From positions 62,001 through 126,000 of the forward strand of contig JAGYXB010000360.1 of NCBI GenBank assembly GCA_022495005.1: DNA of 64,000 bases. Direction: 5' to 3'. Of the stretch, positions 35,558-46,600 are shown one piece after another. How positions within the stretch are numbered: the stretch's first letter is position 1; the number at the start of each line of letters is the position of its first letter. Source of the DNA: Rhyacophila brunnea (Eukaryota > Arthropoda > Insecta > Trichoptera > Rhyacophilidae). The notes under the pieces are model-generated. The model was not told the DNA's origin, made no database searches, and worked only from the letters and a program-made list of their open reading frames with translations. The translations under genes were made by a program, and so were the position numbers.

Positions 35558-35713
35558 CTCAAATTCCTGACCGGCTTCATCAAAATGTTTGTTCGAAGAA
35601 TCTATAGCGTCAGAGCTGCTTGATCGCTTTATCGAAACGTCATGGCAGACAGGACTTCGCGGCTGTCGTTCGATATCATATTCATTGTCTTCTGGTTCCT
35701 GCTTAATATCCAT
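35558..35713 (-). CDS. Gene 3L exon 1
   Basis: 52 codons, MDIKQEPEDNEYDIERQPRS to AGQEFE, with donor GTTAGT. IKQE fits psi-K-x-E. Unrelated in its middle to 1L/2L exon 1 although the finger exons are close relatives. An upstream in-frame ATG (35768-35770) would add 19 codons and is also open in 4L; I prefer the MDIK start common to the family. Confidence 0.65.
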
Positions 35714-36847
35714 TTTTCGACTTAAATTAATTCGTTTTATTCCGTACATCAGGACAACGTTGTCAGACATGTTTGACAGTTGCCATAGACCAGTGTTGCC
35801 CTCTTTTTGTCATCGAATTCTAGCTCTGGCAGTCATGCGGTCTCAGCGGGTCTATTCTATACACACGCCTGCTTTCGGTCCACTACGGCAGCTAAATAGG
35901 GTAGGAAAGTGTCTAATCATTAACACTACTTATTGTAACAATTACAATAAGTTAACCGTCTGAACTGTCTATATTGGTCTAAAAATTATCACAGGGGAGA
36001 CAGGTGCTGTTGACACATGGCACTTATTCTAACAATTTATAACTAAAATATCGTAATTGTTATTATAAGTTAGTGTTAATAATTTGGTACTTTCCTAACT
36101 TATGTAGGTACCGTAGCGGACCGAAAGCAGCCTTGAAAGAATAAAAATGAAAAAATGAATAAAAATATTATAGTAGGTAGGTATGTACCTACTAAAATAA
36201 GTACATTTTTTTTTGAACATTGATAAAATGTATTTGTATAACAATTACAAAATAGGTAGGCACGCCAAAAGGATAAAATTTAGATATTTCTGTCCCGTAA
36301 AATTGGTGCAAAGTACCTACTATAATTTTGTTGGTAGGTAATTGTAGAAATTTTGGCAGGCCGGGGAAAAAGTTGGTCGGAAAAGGTGAAATCAGGCATT
36401 GACTTTGATATAATAAACATACTTTTATTCTTGTTGTATGTAGACATGTAGATCGTATTTTTTCGCCTTGTGGTCTTTTGTGCTGGTCTTTTTTACCCGT
36501 TTTTCATGTTTTCACTTGCTTTTATATCACTGGTCACATTCTTCTTGCTATCGTTGAAAACAGCCATTGATTTGATAAATAGGCATTTTTGGTCGGAAGG
36601 CGTCCCTCAATAGAACCCGGCCTAGTGATTTCGGGAATTTAGGAAAAACCAAAAACCCTATTGGCAACAAACATGATATGTCCCTACATGATAGGTTTTT
36701 TAGCGAATGGACCTGACAAAAAAATGGCAACACTCATTTTTAATGTGTGACGTCATGCTATGCTGTCAAAGTGTTCCTTTCAACTCAGTCGCTGAGTTGA
36801 GTTGCATAGTTATTCAAATAAATTCCATTATTATTAACTAACTAACA
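35714..36847. promoter_or_regulatory. Divergent promoter region of pair 3
   Basis: 1134 bp between the 3L and 3R starts, almost the same length as in unit 4 (1134 bp). CAGTGTTGCC, the reverse of the family box, is at 35791-35800 (about 80 bp before the 3L start) and TGGCAACACT at 36725-36734 (about 115 bp before the 3R start). A CRE-like TGACGTCA is at 36748-36755 and a palindrome CAACTCAGTCGCTGAGTTG, containing the arthropod initiator word TCAGT, at 36781-36799. A MITE occupies 35867-36132. Confidence 0.55.
35867..36132. mobile_element. 266-bp MITE in the pair 3 promoter
   Basis: The ends are inverted over about 78 bp with mismatches: GCCTGCTTTCGGTCCACTAC on the left, and GGCTGCTTTCGGTCCGCTAC reading in from the right. 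Same length and place in unit 4 (51299-51564), absent in units 1 and 2. A weaker relative seems to lie in intron 1 of 3R/4R (about 38260-38420). Confidence 0.65.
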
Positions 36848-36994
36848 ATGGATATAAAGCGCGAACCAAGCGAGGAAAAATCCGATTCTGAAGGTCAACC
36901 CTTTTATGAAGTGCCAATTGAATGTTCAAACTTTCCTGACGACAATATTGATCTAAAACAAGAGAATTTCGACGATGCTGATTGCAGTTTTGAG
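36848..36994 (+). CDS. Gene 3R exon 1
   Basis: 49 codons, MDIKREPSEEKSDSEG to CSFE, then donor GTTTGT at 36995. IKRE and LKQE fit psi-K-x-E. Rich in Asp, Glu and Ser. The counterpart in 4R differs at only two residues. Confidence 0.7.
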
Positions 36995-38493
36995 GTTTGT
37001 TTTTGACAGAAGCTGATAATTAATGTTTATACAATACGTTTGATAAGTAAATCTTAAAAAATGTGATTGTCATTATTAGCTGCAATGTTAATTCCAGACA
37101 ATAAACATACTTGTATAACAGTAGGTACTACTTAATATCAACAATTATTGAGTTTCATATGATTGAATTATTAATACAAATGCACGACCAAGTTGATGAA
37201 GTCGACTTTAAAATTTAAAATGGGATCGTAAATTCTACATAACTGTGTGTGTGTCTCTCTCTTTCTCTTGGTCGTTACCTCATGGCCGAAGATCGTGACC
37301 ACATTTAAATTCCGTTGTCTTCTGAGCGACCAACACAAACATGGACCCTCCAAACTAACCCGCCTCGCACCACACTTTGTCTTAATCGAGCGTATCACGA
37401 GACCCTACATTACGTTGGATGTGAAGCATCAGCAGTTGTCCACGCCCGGGTATGTCTCAGGAGCAGATACCCAAGTGGGCTTTGGCTGGGTTTACTGAAA
37501 GACGCAATTTAATAATAATTAAAAAAGTACTAAAGCAGAGAAGAGCACGGAGGCTTGACAGAAAAGAATAGATTTAATGATATAAATAAGATACAAAGTT
37601 AAATCATTACATACAAAGAAAATATGTGAAGAGATCTTCATGTCCGCAATAAGACGCTGCAATTTTTTTAATGCAATATAAGTGGACATTGTGGCGACCA
37701 TTTCGGTCGGCCCGATGGGCCCAACAGCTGATTGAACCAACTTTAGGCATATCTTCCCTCCCTGAGCTTCTCTTCTGAGCGTTCTCATCTGTCCATTCTG
37801 TCCACAGTAAGTTCATTCACTTGATTGCTCCAGTGCGCCGACCCTGTCCTCTCCTTTGCCTTCTCTGGAGACTACCCAAAACCACCAGCATCCAGGTTAT
37901 GCGGTCCGCACCGAACAGTATGTCCATATAACCTGAAGATGGCTCAGACATATTGTGGAGAGCTGTTAGTTTATCTGTAGTGTTTGGATAATCGACTGCT
38001 TCATCCTGTGCTCCGTCCAAGAAACATGAAGCGCTCAGCGCCTATACTACATCTCACTACCGCATCTCCCTTGCCCTCAGGGTCCATGATTCGACAACGC
38101 ACATAAATTTGGAGGATACCAATATTTGCAAAAGCATAACTGTTTTTAACATTTTATAAATCAGCGCATCAATTCATACACAAAGCTGGTATCGACAGCT
38201 ATCTAGGGTACCTAGTTTATCATGTTTTTATATTGAAGTAGGTATTATAATTGTCACACAAGGTATGCCTTCTAAAAGTGTTAAAAATTGTCAATATCGC
38301 TCTAAAAATTAACACAGCCAAAAGAATTGCTGTTAAAACATAGCACTTTTTGACAGTTCAGACGAATAACTTCTTGTAACAATTAACCGCCTCATTACAT
38401 ACATATGATAAACTACCCTCGAATTGGTGCAAAATTCATGTCTTGCGTGAATCATTTATTATATTATCACATTAATAATTATATTATTTGCAG
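36995..38493 (+). other. First intron of gene 3R
   Basis: 1.5 kb, closely matched in 4R apart from a transposon there. The part 37235-38110 is GC-richer and ends in a block (CCCTGAGCTTCTCTTCTGAG... region, 37760-38060) that looks like an old truncated retroposon in either strand; I cannot classify it. Its short reading frames are not conserved in a way that suggests a protein. Confidence 0.5.
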
Positions 38494-38643
38494 AAGCTTG
38501 AAAACGATCTGATCAATTTAAAGTCTGAGAATGATAATGAGGCAGTCGTCATCAAAGAACAATTTGTTGACAACGCAATTAGCCTAATTATCAATGAGAA
38601 TCCTCGACCAGGCTGCTCTTATTCAAAATACAGGCCAGATCAG
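38494..38643 (+). CDS. Gene 3R exon 2
   Basis: 50 codons between TTTGCAG and GTACGT, phase 0 both ends: KLENDLINLKSENDNEAVVI, KEQFVDNAISLIINENPRPG, CSYSKYRPDQ. Three codons longer than in 1R at its end. LKSE and IKEQ-type lysines recur, the second no longer a perfect SUMO motif. Confidence 0.75.
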
Positions 38644-38863
38644 GTACGTTCAATTATAAAGTTTATTTTTAAGCTCGACAGAACTTTAAATAGTAAATGT
38701 AACACACGATAACTTTTAATCATTTTTACACATTTTTTATTACTTTTAAACAATTAATTGTTAAACCAACAAGTACCTATCTAACCGATATTAGGGAAAA
38801 AAATCATGTTTTATGTATTTTAATATAATTGAATTGATAATACCAACTCTATGCTTTTTACAG

Positions 38864-39877
38864 ATCTCTACTCAGCAGTATTTCACAGTGCGTTACAGTA
38901 AACCACTGGACATCATGAGAAAAGATACAGGTGACAATAAACTGGTCAACAATAAAATAGCACATGCAACCAATTACGTCATAGATATGACAAAACACCA
39001 TTCAGAGATAACAATAGATGAACAAAACATCAAAAATGAAGTTGAGAAATTATACGTGCAAAAGGAAGTTCGAATTATGTTGAGAAGAGTTACATATTTT
39101 CCGCGTAACTTTATTTGCAATGATTGTTGTGGAGTGTTTGGTTCTGTAAATCATCTAAATAGTCATTTCAATTCGTGCATGAAGTCTAAGCAAATTGAGT
39201 CATATGACACACATACTGGCGAAAAACACAGTGAATGCAATGATCGATCATATAAAATATCAAAGCGTGGTATTCAGAAGGTATATATTGGTGAAAAACT
39301 ACATCAATGCGATGTATGTCTTAAAAGTTTTCAGCGAATTGATAATCTTAGAATACACAAGAAAACACATACTGGCGAAAAACCTCATCAGTGCGATGTG
39401 TGTTTTAAAAGATTTCTACAAACGAGTGATCTCAAAAAACATAAAATGACACACACTGGCGAAAAACCACATCACTGCGATGTGTGTTTTAAAAGATTTC
39501 TGCAAATTTGTAGTCTTAAAATACATAAAATGACACATACTGGCGAAAAACCACATCAATGCGATGTATGTTTTAAAAATTTTCAGCGAATTGATAGTCT
39601 TAGATCACACAAGATGACACATACTGGCGAGAAACCACATCAATGCGATGTGTGTTTTAAAAGATTTCTGCTGAATGGTAATCTCAAAAAACACAAAATG
39701 ACACATAAAAATAAAAAGCCACATCAATGCGATGTGTGTTTTAAATTTTTTCAGCGAAAAATTGACCTCAAAAACCATAAAATGACACATACTGGTGAAA
39801 AACCACATCAATGCGATGTGTGTTTTAAAAGATTTCTGCGAATTGTTAATCTCAAAAAACATAAAATGACACATTAA
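38864..39877 (+). CDS. Gene 3R zinc-finger exon (7 C2H2 fingers)
   Basis: 337 codons; the full protein is 436 aa. Opens ISTQQYFTVRYS after TTACAG, then SEITIDEQNIKNE, MLRRVTYFPRNFIC, the atypical C2HC finger and degenerate spacer as in 1R, and seven HQCDVCFK fingers. The linker after finger 5 is KNKKP in place of TGEKP. It stops TH-TAA directly after finger 7: an 18-bp loss between two CACAT words plus a C to T change turned the next CAA into TAA. Otherwise intact. Confidence 0.85.
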   Translation: MSTQQYFTVRYSKPLDIMRKDTGDNKLVNNKIAHATNYVIDMTKHHSEITIDEQNIKNEVEKLYVQKEVRIMLRRVTYFPRNFICNDCCGVFGSVNHLNSHFNSCMKSKQIESYDTHTGEKHSECNDRSYKISKRGIQKVYIGEKLHQCDVCLKSFQRIDNLRIHKKTHTGEKPHQCDVCFKRFLQTSDLKKHKMTHTGEKPHHCDVCFKRFLQICSLKIHKMTHTGEKPHQCDVCFKNFQRIDSLRSHKMTHTGEKPHQCDVCFKRFLLNGNLKKHKMTHKNKKPHQCDVCFKFFQRKIDLKNHKMTHTGEKPHQCDVCFKRFLRIVNLKKHKMTH

Positions 39878-39880
39878 TGC

Positions 39881-39957
39881 GATTTTTGCATATATAAATG
39901 TACGAAGCTCAGTAATCTTAAAAGGCATAAATTTAGACATTCGAGTGAAAAACAATA
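39881..39957 (+). pseudogene. Vestigial last finger after 3R stop
   Basis: In frame after TAA the sequence reads CDFCIYKCTKLSNLKRHKFRH then SSEKQ and a stop, the counterpart of finger 12 of 1R. 4R has the same remnant (57502-57580), there with Asn for the first zinc-binding His. Confidence 0.7.
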
Positions 39958-42878
39958 ACAGTTCAGTTTGTTGTTACTCAAAAGGGTATATTGTTGTTTG
40001 CTATCAATTTGTTACATCGATCACAACATAAAACAGCCTAGCCAGCCTTACTTATAACATTTTTAATTTTTTATAGTAATCCTAATGCAACTACTAGCAA
40101 TGAAGATGTTTTAAAAGAGTATGTGGTATAATTTTTAATGTATATCCCTTTAAATTATATTTATCACTAGTGTGTTATACTAGGATTTGTCGCAAAGTTA
40201 ATGATATTATAAAATAAAATGAGTTAAAATTGTAATGAACAATCTAATATAGTTAAAATGAAATGCCAGCTAGTTTATCGATAGATCATGAATTATAGTA
40301 CTTTTTAATCTCAAAGCGTATTGACTCGGCTTTCGGTTAACTTGAACTTTCTGCAAGGAATGCCTCATCTCATTTCTCTCTTAACTTTAATAAAATGCCA
40401 TTTGTAACCTCGTTTGTAATATGAAAATATAATATTTGGGCGCCTTTATAAAGTGTATTTTACAAATAGAAATGAACAATAAATTAAAAACATTTCGTAG
40501 ATTGTTAAAAAAGGTATTCAACTATACAACACAATTACGTTCAACATTTAAATTTTGAAATGATACAGAATAAATAAAAAAAATACAACGTTAAGATATA
40601 TTCGATTGGTACAGTGAAATGGAGTTTAATTGGTTTTAAATTGTATTTAGCTTTATTTTAAGTTGAAGGCTGCATTTTCAGCTTGGCTGGATCTGTTGTT
40701 TGTAAACTTGTCCCCATCCGAAAAGGGAACATCAAAATGGCGTAGAACTGTTATCTAAAGTTAAACCGGAAGACATCCATCCTGTATCGATTCTAATCTT
40801 GGAATGTAATGTTCCGTGGGCGGAAATAGTGATTTGGTCCTGACCCCTTCCACATAACAGATTATTGCATCATCTACCAAAAGCGGGAAGAGTTCTTATT
40901 GGTTGATTTTTATAACGGTTATTGTTTTAAGCAAGGTTGACACTCATTATCAACAAGGATGTGTCGAATAATATTAATTATTTATTAATTAATTAACGGT
41001 ATTTATTTAAAGTTGCGTTAAAAGATGAAGACATGTCACATGAAATGTAACATTGTTTATATTTCATGTGACTTAACTATAAGTGTTTATAATAATTTAT
41101 TTTTCTGTTTTAATTGATTTTCATTATAATACTTTCACTTAAATATAAGTTTAGTTAAAACTAATCGAAACGTCTGCTATTAAAATGCAAAATAATCTGT
41201 TTCCTAAATGTTATTAATTAAATATGTGTGTGAATTTATAAAAAAAGTGTAATCAAAAAAAATGCGGTCCGAAGAGAATCAACTACACTACTGTCATTAA
41301 GTTTAGTGGCCTGTTGTTTTAAAAAAATATATATTCAATATATACCTATCTAAAATTAATAAAAAATATATGATGCTATATTGCGATTTTCAATAAGAAA
41401 CCATAAACCCTAGATGAATAACAGTAACAAGGTTATAACATAATTGTTATATTTTTTTTTTTTTTTTAAATGATTATAGTAAAAAATAAATCAGAACCTT
41501 GTTCAATTCAAGTATGCCTACCACCACTTGGTAATCAGACGGAATCGACCAATCAATATAAGAGAAGGTCGGGGCTTTGTGGTGGAATTCAAGTTTGAAC
41601 ACAAGGCTGTTCGGACTCTAAGCCATGCTTCTTCCCGAGAAAAGCACTCTTCGATTTTCAAACATCATGGGCTGCACGCAGAGGAAATTCAACCCCATGG
41701 AGTTACAAAATATCACGATTTAAATATTATTTGTAATGTTTCATTGTGGATTTGCAACTATTTTTGTCAGTTTTTGTTTCAAGCCTTATGCAAACCGCAA
41801 CCGTTTAATAATTACCTAGTAGGTAAACCTTGTAAATAAATGTTTTAATATAGATATTTTTTTGTTCTGGCAATTTATTTGTTAATTTCTGTATTAAATA
41901 ACTGATATAATAATTCCAACCTCTTGGATCTGATATTTATGGCTTATAAAAACTTCTCTTCATACCCACACTCCTACAGTACATAGGACAGTAGCTTAAC
42001 TTTGCTCTTGGTACCTATATAATATCATCTTCAAAGCAGGTACTATGTCATTTTACAACTACTTTACTTACTAGCTTATCACCTAAATACTTTGCCCCAG
42101 GTTGAGTGGTGTACCTATTCAAACAGTGAATTATTCTTGACCGTCGAGATTGAGCAGTTACTAATATTGGTACGCCTTTATCTCAGATCTGTCATTGCGA
42201 GTGTTGGCAATGGACCAAAAGAAAGAGCGCTAACTTGTGCTTATCCATATGGTCGGGTGAGACAGGGTGAAGTAGTACTTACCTCACACCCCTACTCATT
42301 TTGCTCATCAGGAATCATAGTTACTTGCTTGTTTTATACGGTCACATCACCCAACTTTACAGTTGTTATTATTCAATTCTTAAAGTTTACCAGTCAGTCC
42401 AGTCAGTAAGATGACTAATAACAAAATATTGATTGATTTGCTCACAATGAATCATTGTTAAGAAATAAAACCTTTAGGAATTAGGTATCTAGTTTCTCTT
42501 TCTATGGCTATATTCCCATCGTTCTTAATTGATTCTCATTACATCCAAATCATAACTTACGTAAATTCAAATCAGTACCTACCTGCCTTAAATTATCATT
42601 AATATAAACGAGTTACAGATAACCAAGTTATAAGAAAATCACATAAATGTATTGTGACGTCACCGTGGTCGAACTCGGAAACCGCGGATGTATGTCGTGA
42701 TTTCGTTCTAGGGGAGAGGTATGAATGGAAAAATCATATATTCCCGAGCGTAACCACAATTTATGCTCAGTTTTTACATTCTTACAAATATTTTATTTTT
42801 TACATAATATGTTATACATTAACATAAATTATAATAGGCGGGAAGAAAGGAATCTTACTAATATACCTACACAATAAT
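39958..42878. other. Intergenic, 3' of 3R
   Basis: Closely matches 57581-59738 of unit 4 and more distantly 17274-18500. No gene seen; a poly-T run lies at 41453-41467 and a truncated SINE-like piece at 42650-42700. Confidence 0.5.
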
Positions 42879-43202
42879 TATTCTTCTTCTTTCTCGGCAC
42901 TACATCCCGAGGCGGGATTTGGCCTCCTCTACAATTGTCCTCCACACACTCCTTTCCCTGGCTGCTCCTCTCCAGTCTCCAGCCCTCCCCATCTTTCTTC
43001 AGTCCTCTTCGATACAGTCAGCCCACCTCTTCTTTGGTCTGCCCCTAGACCGTTTCCACTGTGGGATCCACTTGGTCATGAGTTTTGGCGTCCTGTGCTC
43101 AGGCATTCCCTCAACGTGTCCAGCCCACCTTAGTCTTTGGGATCGACAGAATTTCACCACCGTTTCATGTTTTATTAACTCTTCTAAATCTTCGTTTTAT
43201 TA
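42879..43202 (-). mobile_element. 5'-truncated retroposon with 14-bp target duplication
   Basis: Minus strand encodes RGRPKKRWADCIEED and flanking residues of the C-terminal domain of RTE-like reverse transcriptases. Flanked by exact ACCTACACAATAAT at 42865-42878 and 43203-43216; units 1 and 4 have one copy of this site. A recent target-primed insertion, 324 bp. Confidence 0.8.
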
Positions 43203-43216
43203 ACCTACACAATAAT

Positions 43217-44303
43217 GGGGTTTTACATTATATAAAACCACCTTGCCACTTCGCAACATTATACGGCCAACAGGTGTTTGTTCACCTTATCAGACGTCCA
43301 TGAGTAATTTTCTGCAGGTAGGTTAATAATTACTATTTGCAAATGGTGGGACATTTTGAAGTTTTTTACATAACCAGTGTTTAAAACAATCACGACTATA
43401 ATGATGCATTGCTCTACGACTCTCGATGTCGCATATCTATGATGAGAAAAATACAAGTAAAACATGGAATATAATTAATATATACCAGTTAAGTAAAGAG
43501 GAGGAAAAAGCTACTTGAAGAAATTTAAATAAAGCAAACACATTTTATTATTAACTACTGAAGCTGTAAAATTACATCTTTAACCTATTTATAGACTACG
43601 CTAATCTATATATGGTAGATATTACATTAACACTACAAAATATTATATTCAATCTAAAGCAAAAATATTTTCTTAATGACTATTGAATCTGTAAAATTAC
43701 ATCATTAACCTATTAATAGAATACGCTAATCATTCTATTGTAGATATTACAAATAACATTAACACTACATAATATTATATTCAATCTAAGGAAAACCATT
43801 TTGCAGTTTTCTACAATATAATAATGAATTTATCATTTTTTAATTTGATGTATATGAATATTATTTGCTATTAAAGAATCGACTCGATATCATCATCAAC
43901 AACTGGCGTCGATCCACTGGTGAATGAAGGCTTCTCATAGCTCCTTCCACTCTTCTCAGTATCGATCATCGCTGTCTACCGAACATTATTAGTTCGTCTA
44001 TCCAGCAGGTTTAAGAGTGTCTTTGTAGTCATTTAGTGACCAATAGAAACCATTACCGAAATGACAAGATTTACCCATCAGTTGTCCACTCACCGAGCAA
44101 TATGACCAGCAAATTATTATATAATCTGGTTGGCGACATCTCTATCACATCGCGTACTCTTGTTTAAATCCTAATTTCTTTTATAGTAATGTCACGGTAT
44201 TTGGATTCGGTTTTGTTTGATGCATGTCAACCACAAAAGAGTATAATATTCGTAATTAGATACAAGAATAAGTGATGGTCCTTACAATAGGCGAACACAG
44301 AGA
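43217..44303. other. Unit 3/unit 4 junction
   Basis: Intergenic; matches 18640-19557 and 62935-64000. Contains the old RTE 3' end (about 43889-44060) and a local duplication of about 115 bp (43555-43660 and 43675-43790, both with AATACGCTAATC-like words). No gene seen. Confidence 0.5.
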
Positions 44304-45094
44304 GCATAATTTAAAAATCAAAAAATATATATAGTTCTGAAATATATAATGGAAAGCTATTAAAAATCAATCAAAGAGAAAAACACTTAGGTATCCAATA
44401 CTTCAGGACGTCCAGTTACAATGAGTAGTAGATTTTGGAGCAACTTAATATAGTAAAAGAGGTAAGAAAACAAAAGAGTTTTCAATCACTATAATGATTC
44501 ATTGTTCTGAAGAGTGATGATACAAGACAATAGTAACCTCAATTGGCTTTATCTGTTTGAATGTGTGAAAGTGAAAAGACGTAAAGATATATTATAATGA
44601 TTCTGCGTGTGCTAAATGTAATGCTTGACAGTAATAATTCTAAGCGTTCTGCAAGACTATTAATTAATTTAAATATTATAATATGCTCATAAATAGTACG
44701 CCATATTTCGAAACATTTCAATTTAAAATGTTTAATTTGGAAGGAAATTTTGGCAAGTAAATTTGCAGGTGACATAATGCCTGAAATGCACGTTTCCATG
44801 CAAGTTGCGACATTCGTATATAACAAGTCTATGTTTTACAAGCATGCGCGAGAAGTGGTAGCATACGTTTGATGAACACTTTTAAAGTTACTATTCAAGC
44901 GATTTATTATCTCATTTCAGTATTAATGGTTCGGACATTGCGATAACATGAAGAAGATGGCCAAATTGTTGATTTGAGTTATATTTACAAGAAGCGTCTG
45001 TCAAATGTGACATTTTGTGTGATTTAATCGGGTTCGTGACTGTTTGCAAGTATAACTTCAAATGTCTTGTTCAAATGTTATATGGCTTTTCGTC
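44304..45094. other. Left flank of array unit 4
   Basis: Matches 1-812 and 19558-20343. Ends with the post-stop vestigial finger, here more decayed than in 1L. Confidence 0.6.
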
Positions 45095-46366
45095 TTAATG
45101 TGTTATTTTGTGTCTTTTTAAGTATTCTGCCCGAGTGCATTTATAAGAACATACATTGCAATTATATGTTTTATCACCAGTATGTGTCAATTTGTGTGAT
45201 TTTAGGGTTTGTGAATGTCTGCATGTAAAAGAACATACATTGCATTTATATGGTGTTTCACCAGTATGTGTCATGTTGTGTCTTTTCAGGTGATGTGATT
45301 CTCTGCATGTATAAGAACACACATTGCATTTATATGGTTTTTCACCAGTATGCGACATTTTGTGTGTTTTCATGTGATGTGAATGTTTACATGAAAACGA
45401 ACACACATCGCATTTATATGGTTTTTCACCAGTATGCGACATTTTGTGTGTTTTCAGGTGGTGTGATTGTTTGCATGTATAAGAACACACATCGCATTTA
45501 TATGGTTTTTCACCAGTATGCGACATTTTGTGTGTTTTCATGTGATGTGAATGTTTACATGAAAACGAACACACATCGCATTTATATGGTTTTTCACCAG
45601 TATGCGACATTTTGTGTGATTTTAGGCTTTGTGATTGTCTGCATGTATAAGAACACACATCGCATTTATATGGTTTTTCACCAGTATGCAACATTTTGTG
45701 AATTTTGAGGTCTTGTGATCGTTGGCATGTGTAAGAACACACATTGCATTTATATGGTTTTTCACCAGTATGCGACATTTTGTGTGTTTTCATGTGATGT
45801 GAATGTTTACATGAAAACGAACACACATCGCATTTATATGGTTTTTCACCAGTATGAGACATTTTGTGTGTTTTCATGTGATGTGAATATTTACATGAAA
45901 ACGAACACACATCGCATTTATATGGTTTTTCACCAGTATGTGTCATTTTGTGTGATTTAAGGTGATTAGACAGTTTGCATGTATAAGAACATATATCGCA
46001 ATTTAATAGTCTTTCGCTCATATCTGTTTTCTTATATATTTTAACACTACGCAAATGGGAACGGCCATGCGTTTCACTATTTTCATTAGTATTATTGTGA
46101 ATAATTTTGTGACTCCTTAAAATACTTGAGGATTCTAAGACTGCATTACAGATATTGCAAATAAAATTTCGCAGATAATGCACTACTCTTCTCAACACCA
46201 TTGCAGCCACCTTCGGAGTATTGGCTGCGGATATTTCCTTTTTTATATTTTGTTCATCTATAGTTATTTCTGAATAGTCTATCACCCCATCTTGGTTTCC
46301 ATCAGTTGTTGGTTGTCGGCTACCACATGTATTGGGACACTCTGTAACACACCGCTGGGAAGAAAT
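45095..46366 (-). CDS. Gene 4L zinc-finger exon (1 + 11 fingers)
   Basis: 423 codons; 475 aa with exon 1. Opens ISSQRCVTECPNTCG after the acceptor at 46367-46368, then SEITIDEQNIKKEISAANTP, VLRRVVHYLRNFIC, an atypical finger and eleven C2H2 fingers, ending KRHKITH-TAA. Finger CDVCSFSCKHSHHMKTHKMSH occurs three times identically (fingers 3, 6, 8) and once with one change (finger 2), the sign of recent internal finger duplication. Linker 9 is TGETP and linker 10 TGDKT. No stop or frameshift. Nuclear DNA-binding protein by family; function unknown. Confidence 0.8.
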   Translation of the reverse strand: MSSQRCVTECPNTCGSRQPTTDGNQDGVIDYSEITIDEQNIKKEISAANTPKVAAMVLRRVVHYLRNFICNICNAVLESSSILRSHKIIHNNTNENSETHGRSHLRSVKIYKKTDMSERLLNCDICSYTCKLSNHLKSHKMTHTGEKPYKCDVCSFSCKYSHHMKTHKMSHTGEKPYKCDVCSFSCKHSHHMKTHKMSHTGEKPYKCNVCSYTCQRSQDLKIHKMLHTGEKPYKCDVCSYTCRQSQSLKSHKMSHTGEKPYKCDVCSFSCKHSHHMKTHKMSHTGEKPYKCDVCSYTCKQSHHLKTHKMSHTGEKPYKCDVCSFSCKHSHHMKTHKMSHTGEKPYKCNVCSYTCRESHHLKRHNMTHTGETPYKCNVCSFTCRHSQTLKSHKLTHTGDKTYNCNVCSYKCTRAEYLKRHKITH

Positions 46367-46600
46367 CTATAACAAGATAAAATATTATATGTATAGACGG
46401 AATATACAATATAATGCTATGATTAAATTGTATGCAGCTAATTTTATATCAACAATTATTGTAGTATTGGGACACTCTGTGACACACTGCTGGGAAGAAA
46501 TCTACAACGAGATAAAATCTATATTATATGTATAGACGGAATATACAATATAATATTATGATTAAATTGTATGCAGCTTATTTTATATCAACAATTTTAT
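46331..46600 (-). repeat. 135-bp tandem duplication of the 4L splice acceptor
   Basis: ATTGGGACACTCTG starts at 46331 and again at 46466, and each copy carries the acceptor and the ISSQ exon start (exon edges at 46366 and 46501). The proximal acceptor gives the full finger protein; splicing to the distal one would read about 30 extra codons into intron sequence and stop. Unit 3 has a single copy. Confidence 0.8.

Noticed and set aside
35589..35963. 124-codon plus-strand frame in the pair 3 promoter, also at 51021-51395
   Set aside because: Antisense to L exon 1 and extending into the MITE; conservation is explained by the recent duplication of the whole region.
37171..38020. Several 65-90 codon frames in the 3R intron, repeated in 4R
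   Set aside because: They lie in both strands of a GC-richer repeat block copied with the unit; no protein motif recognised.
45095..46285. Regular 84-bp repeats that could suggest a CRISPR array or satellite
   Set aside because: The period is 28 codons and encodes C2H2 fingers with TGEKP linkers; there are no unique spacers.
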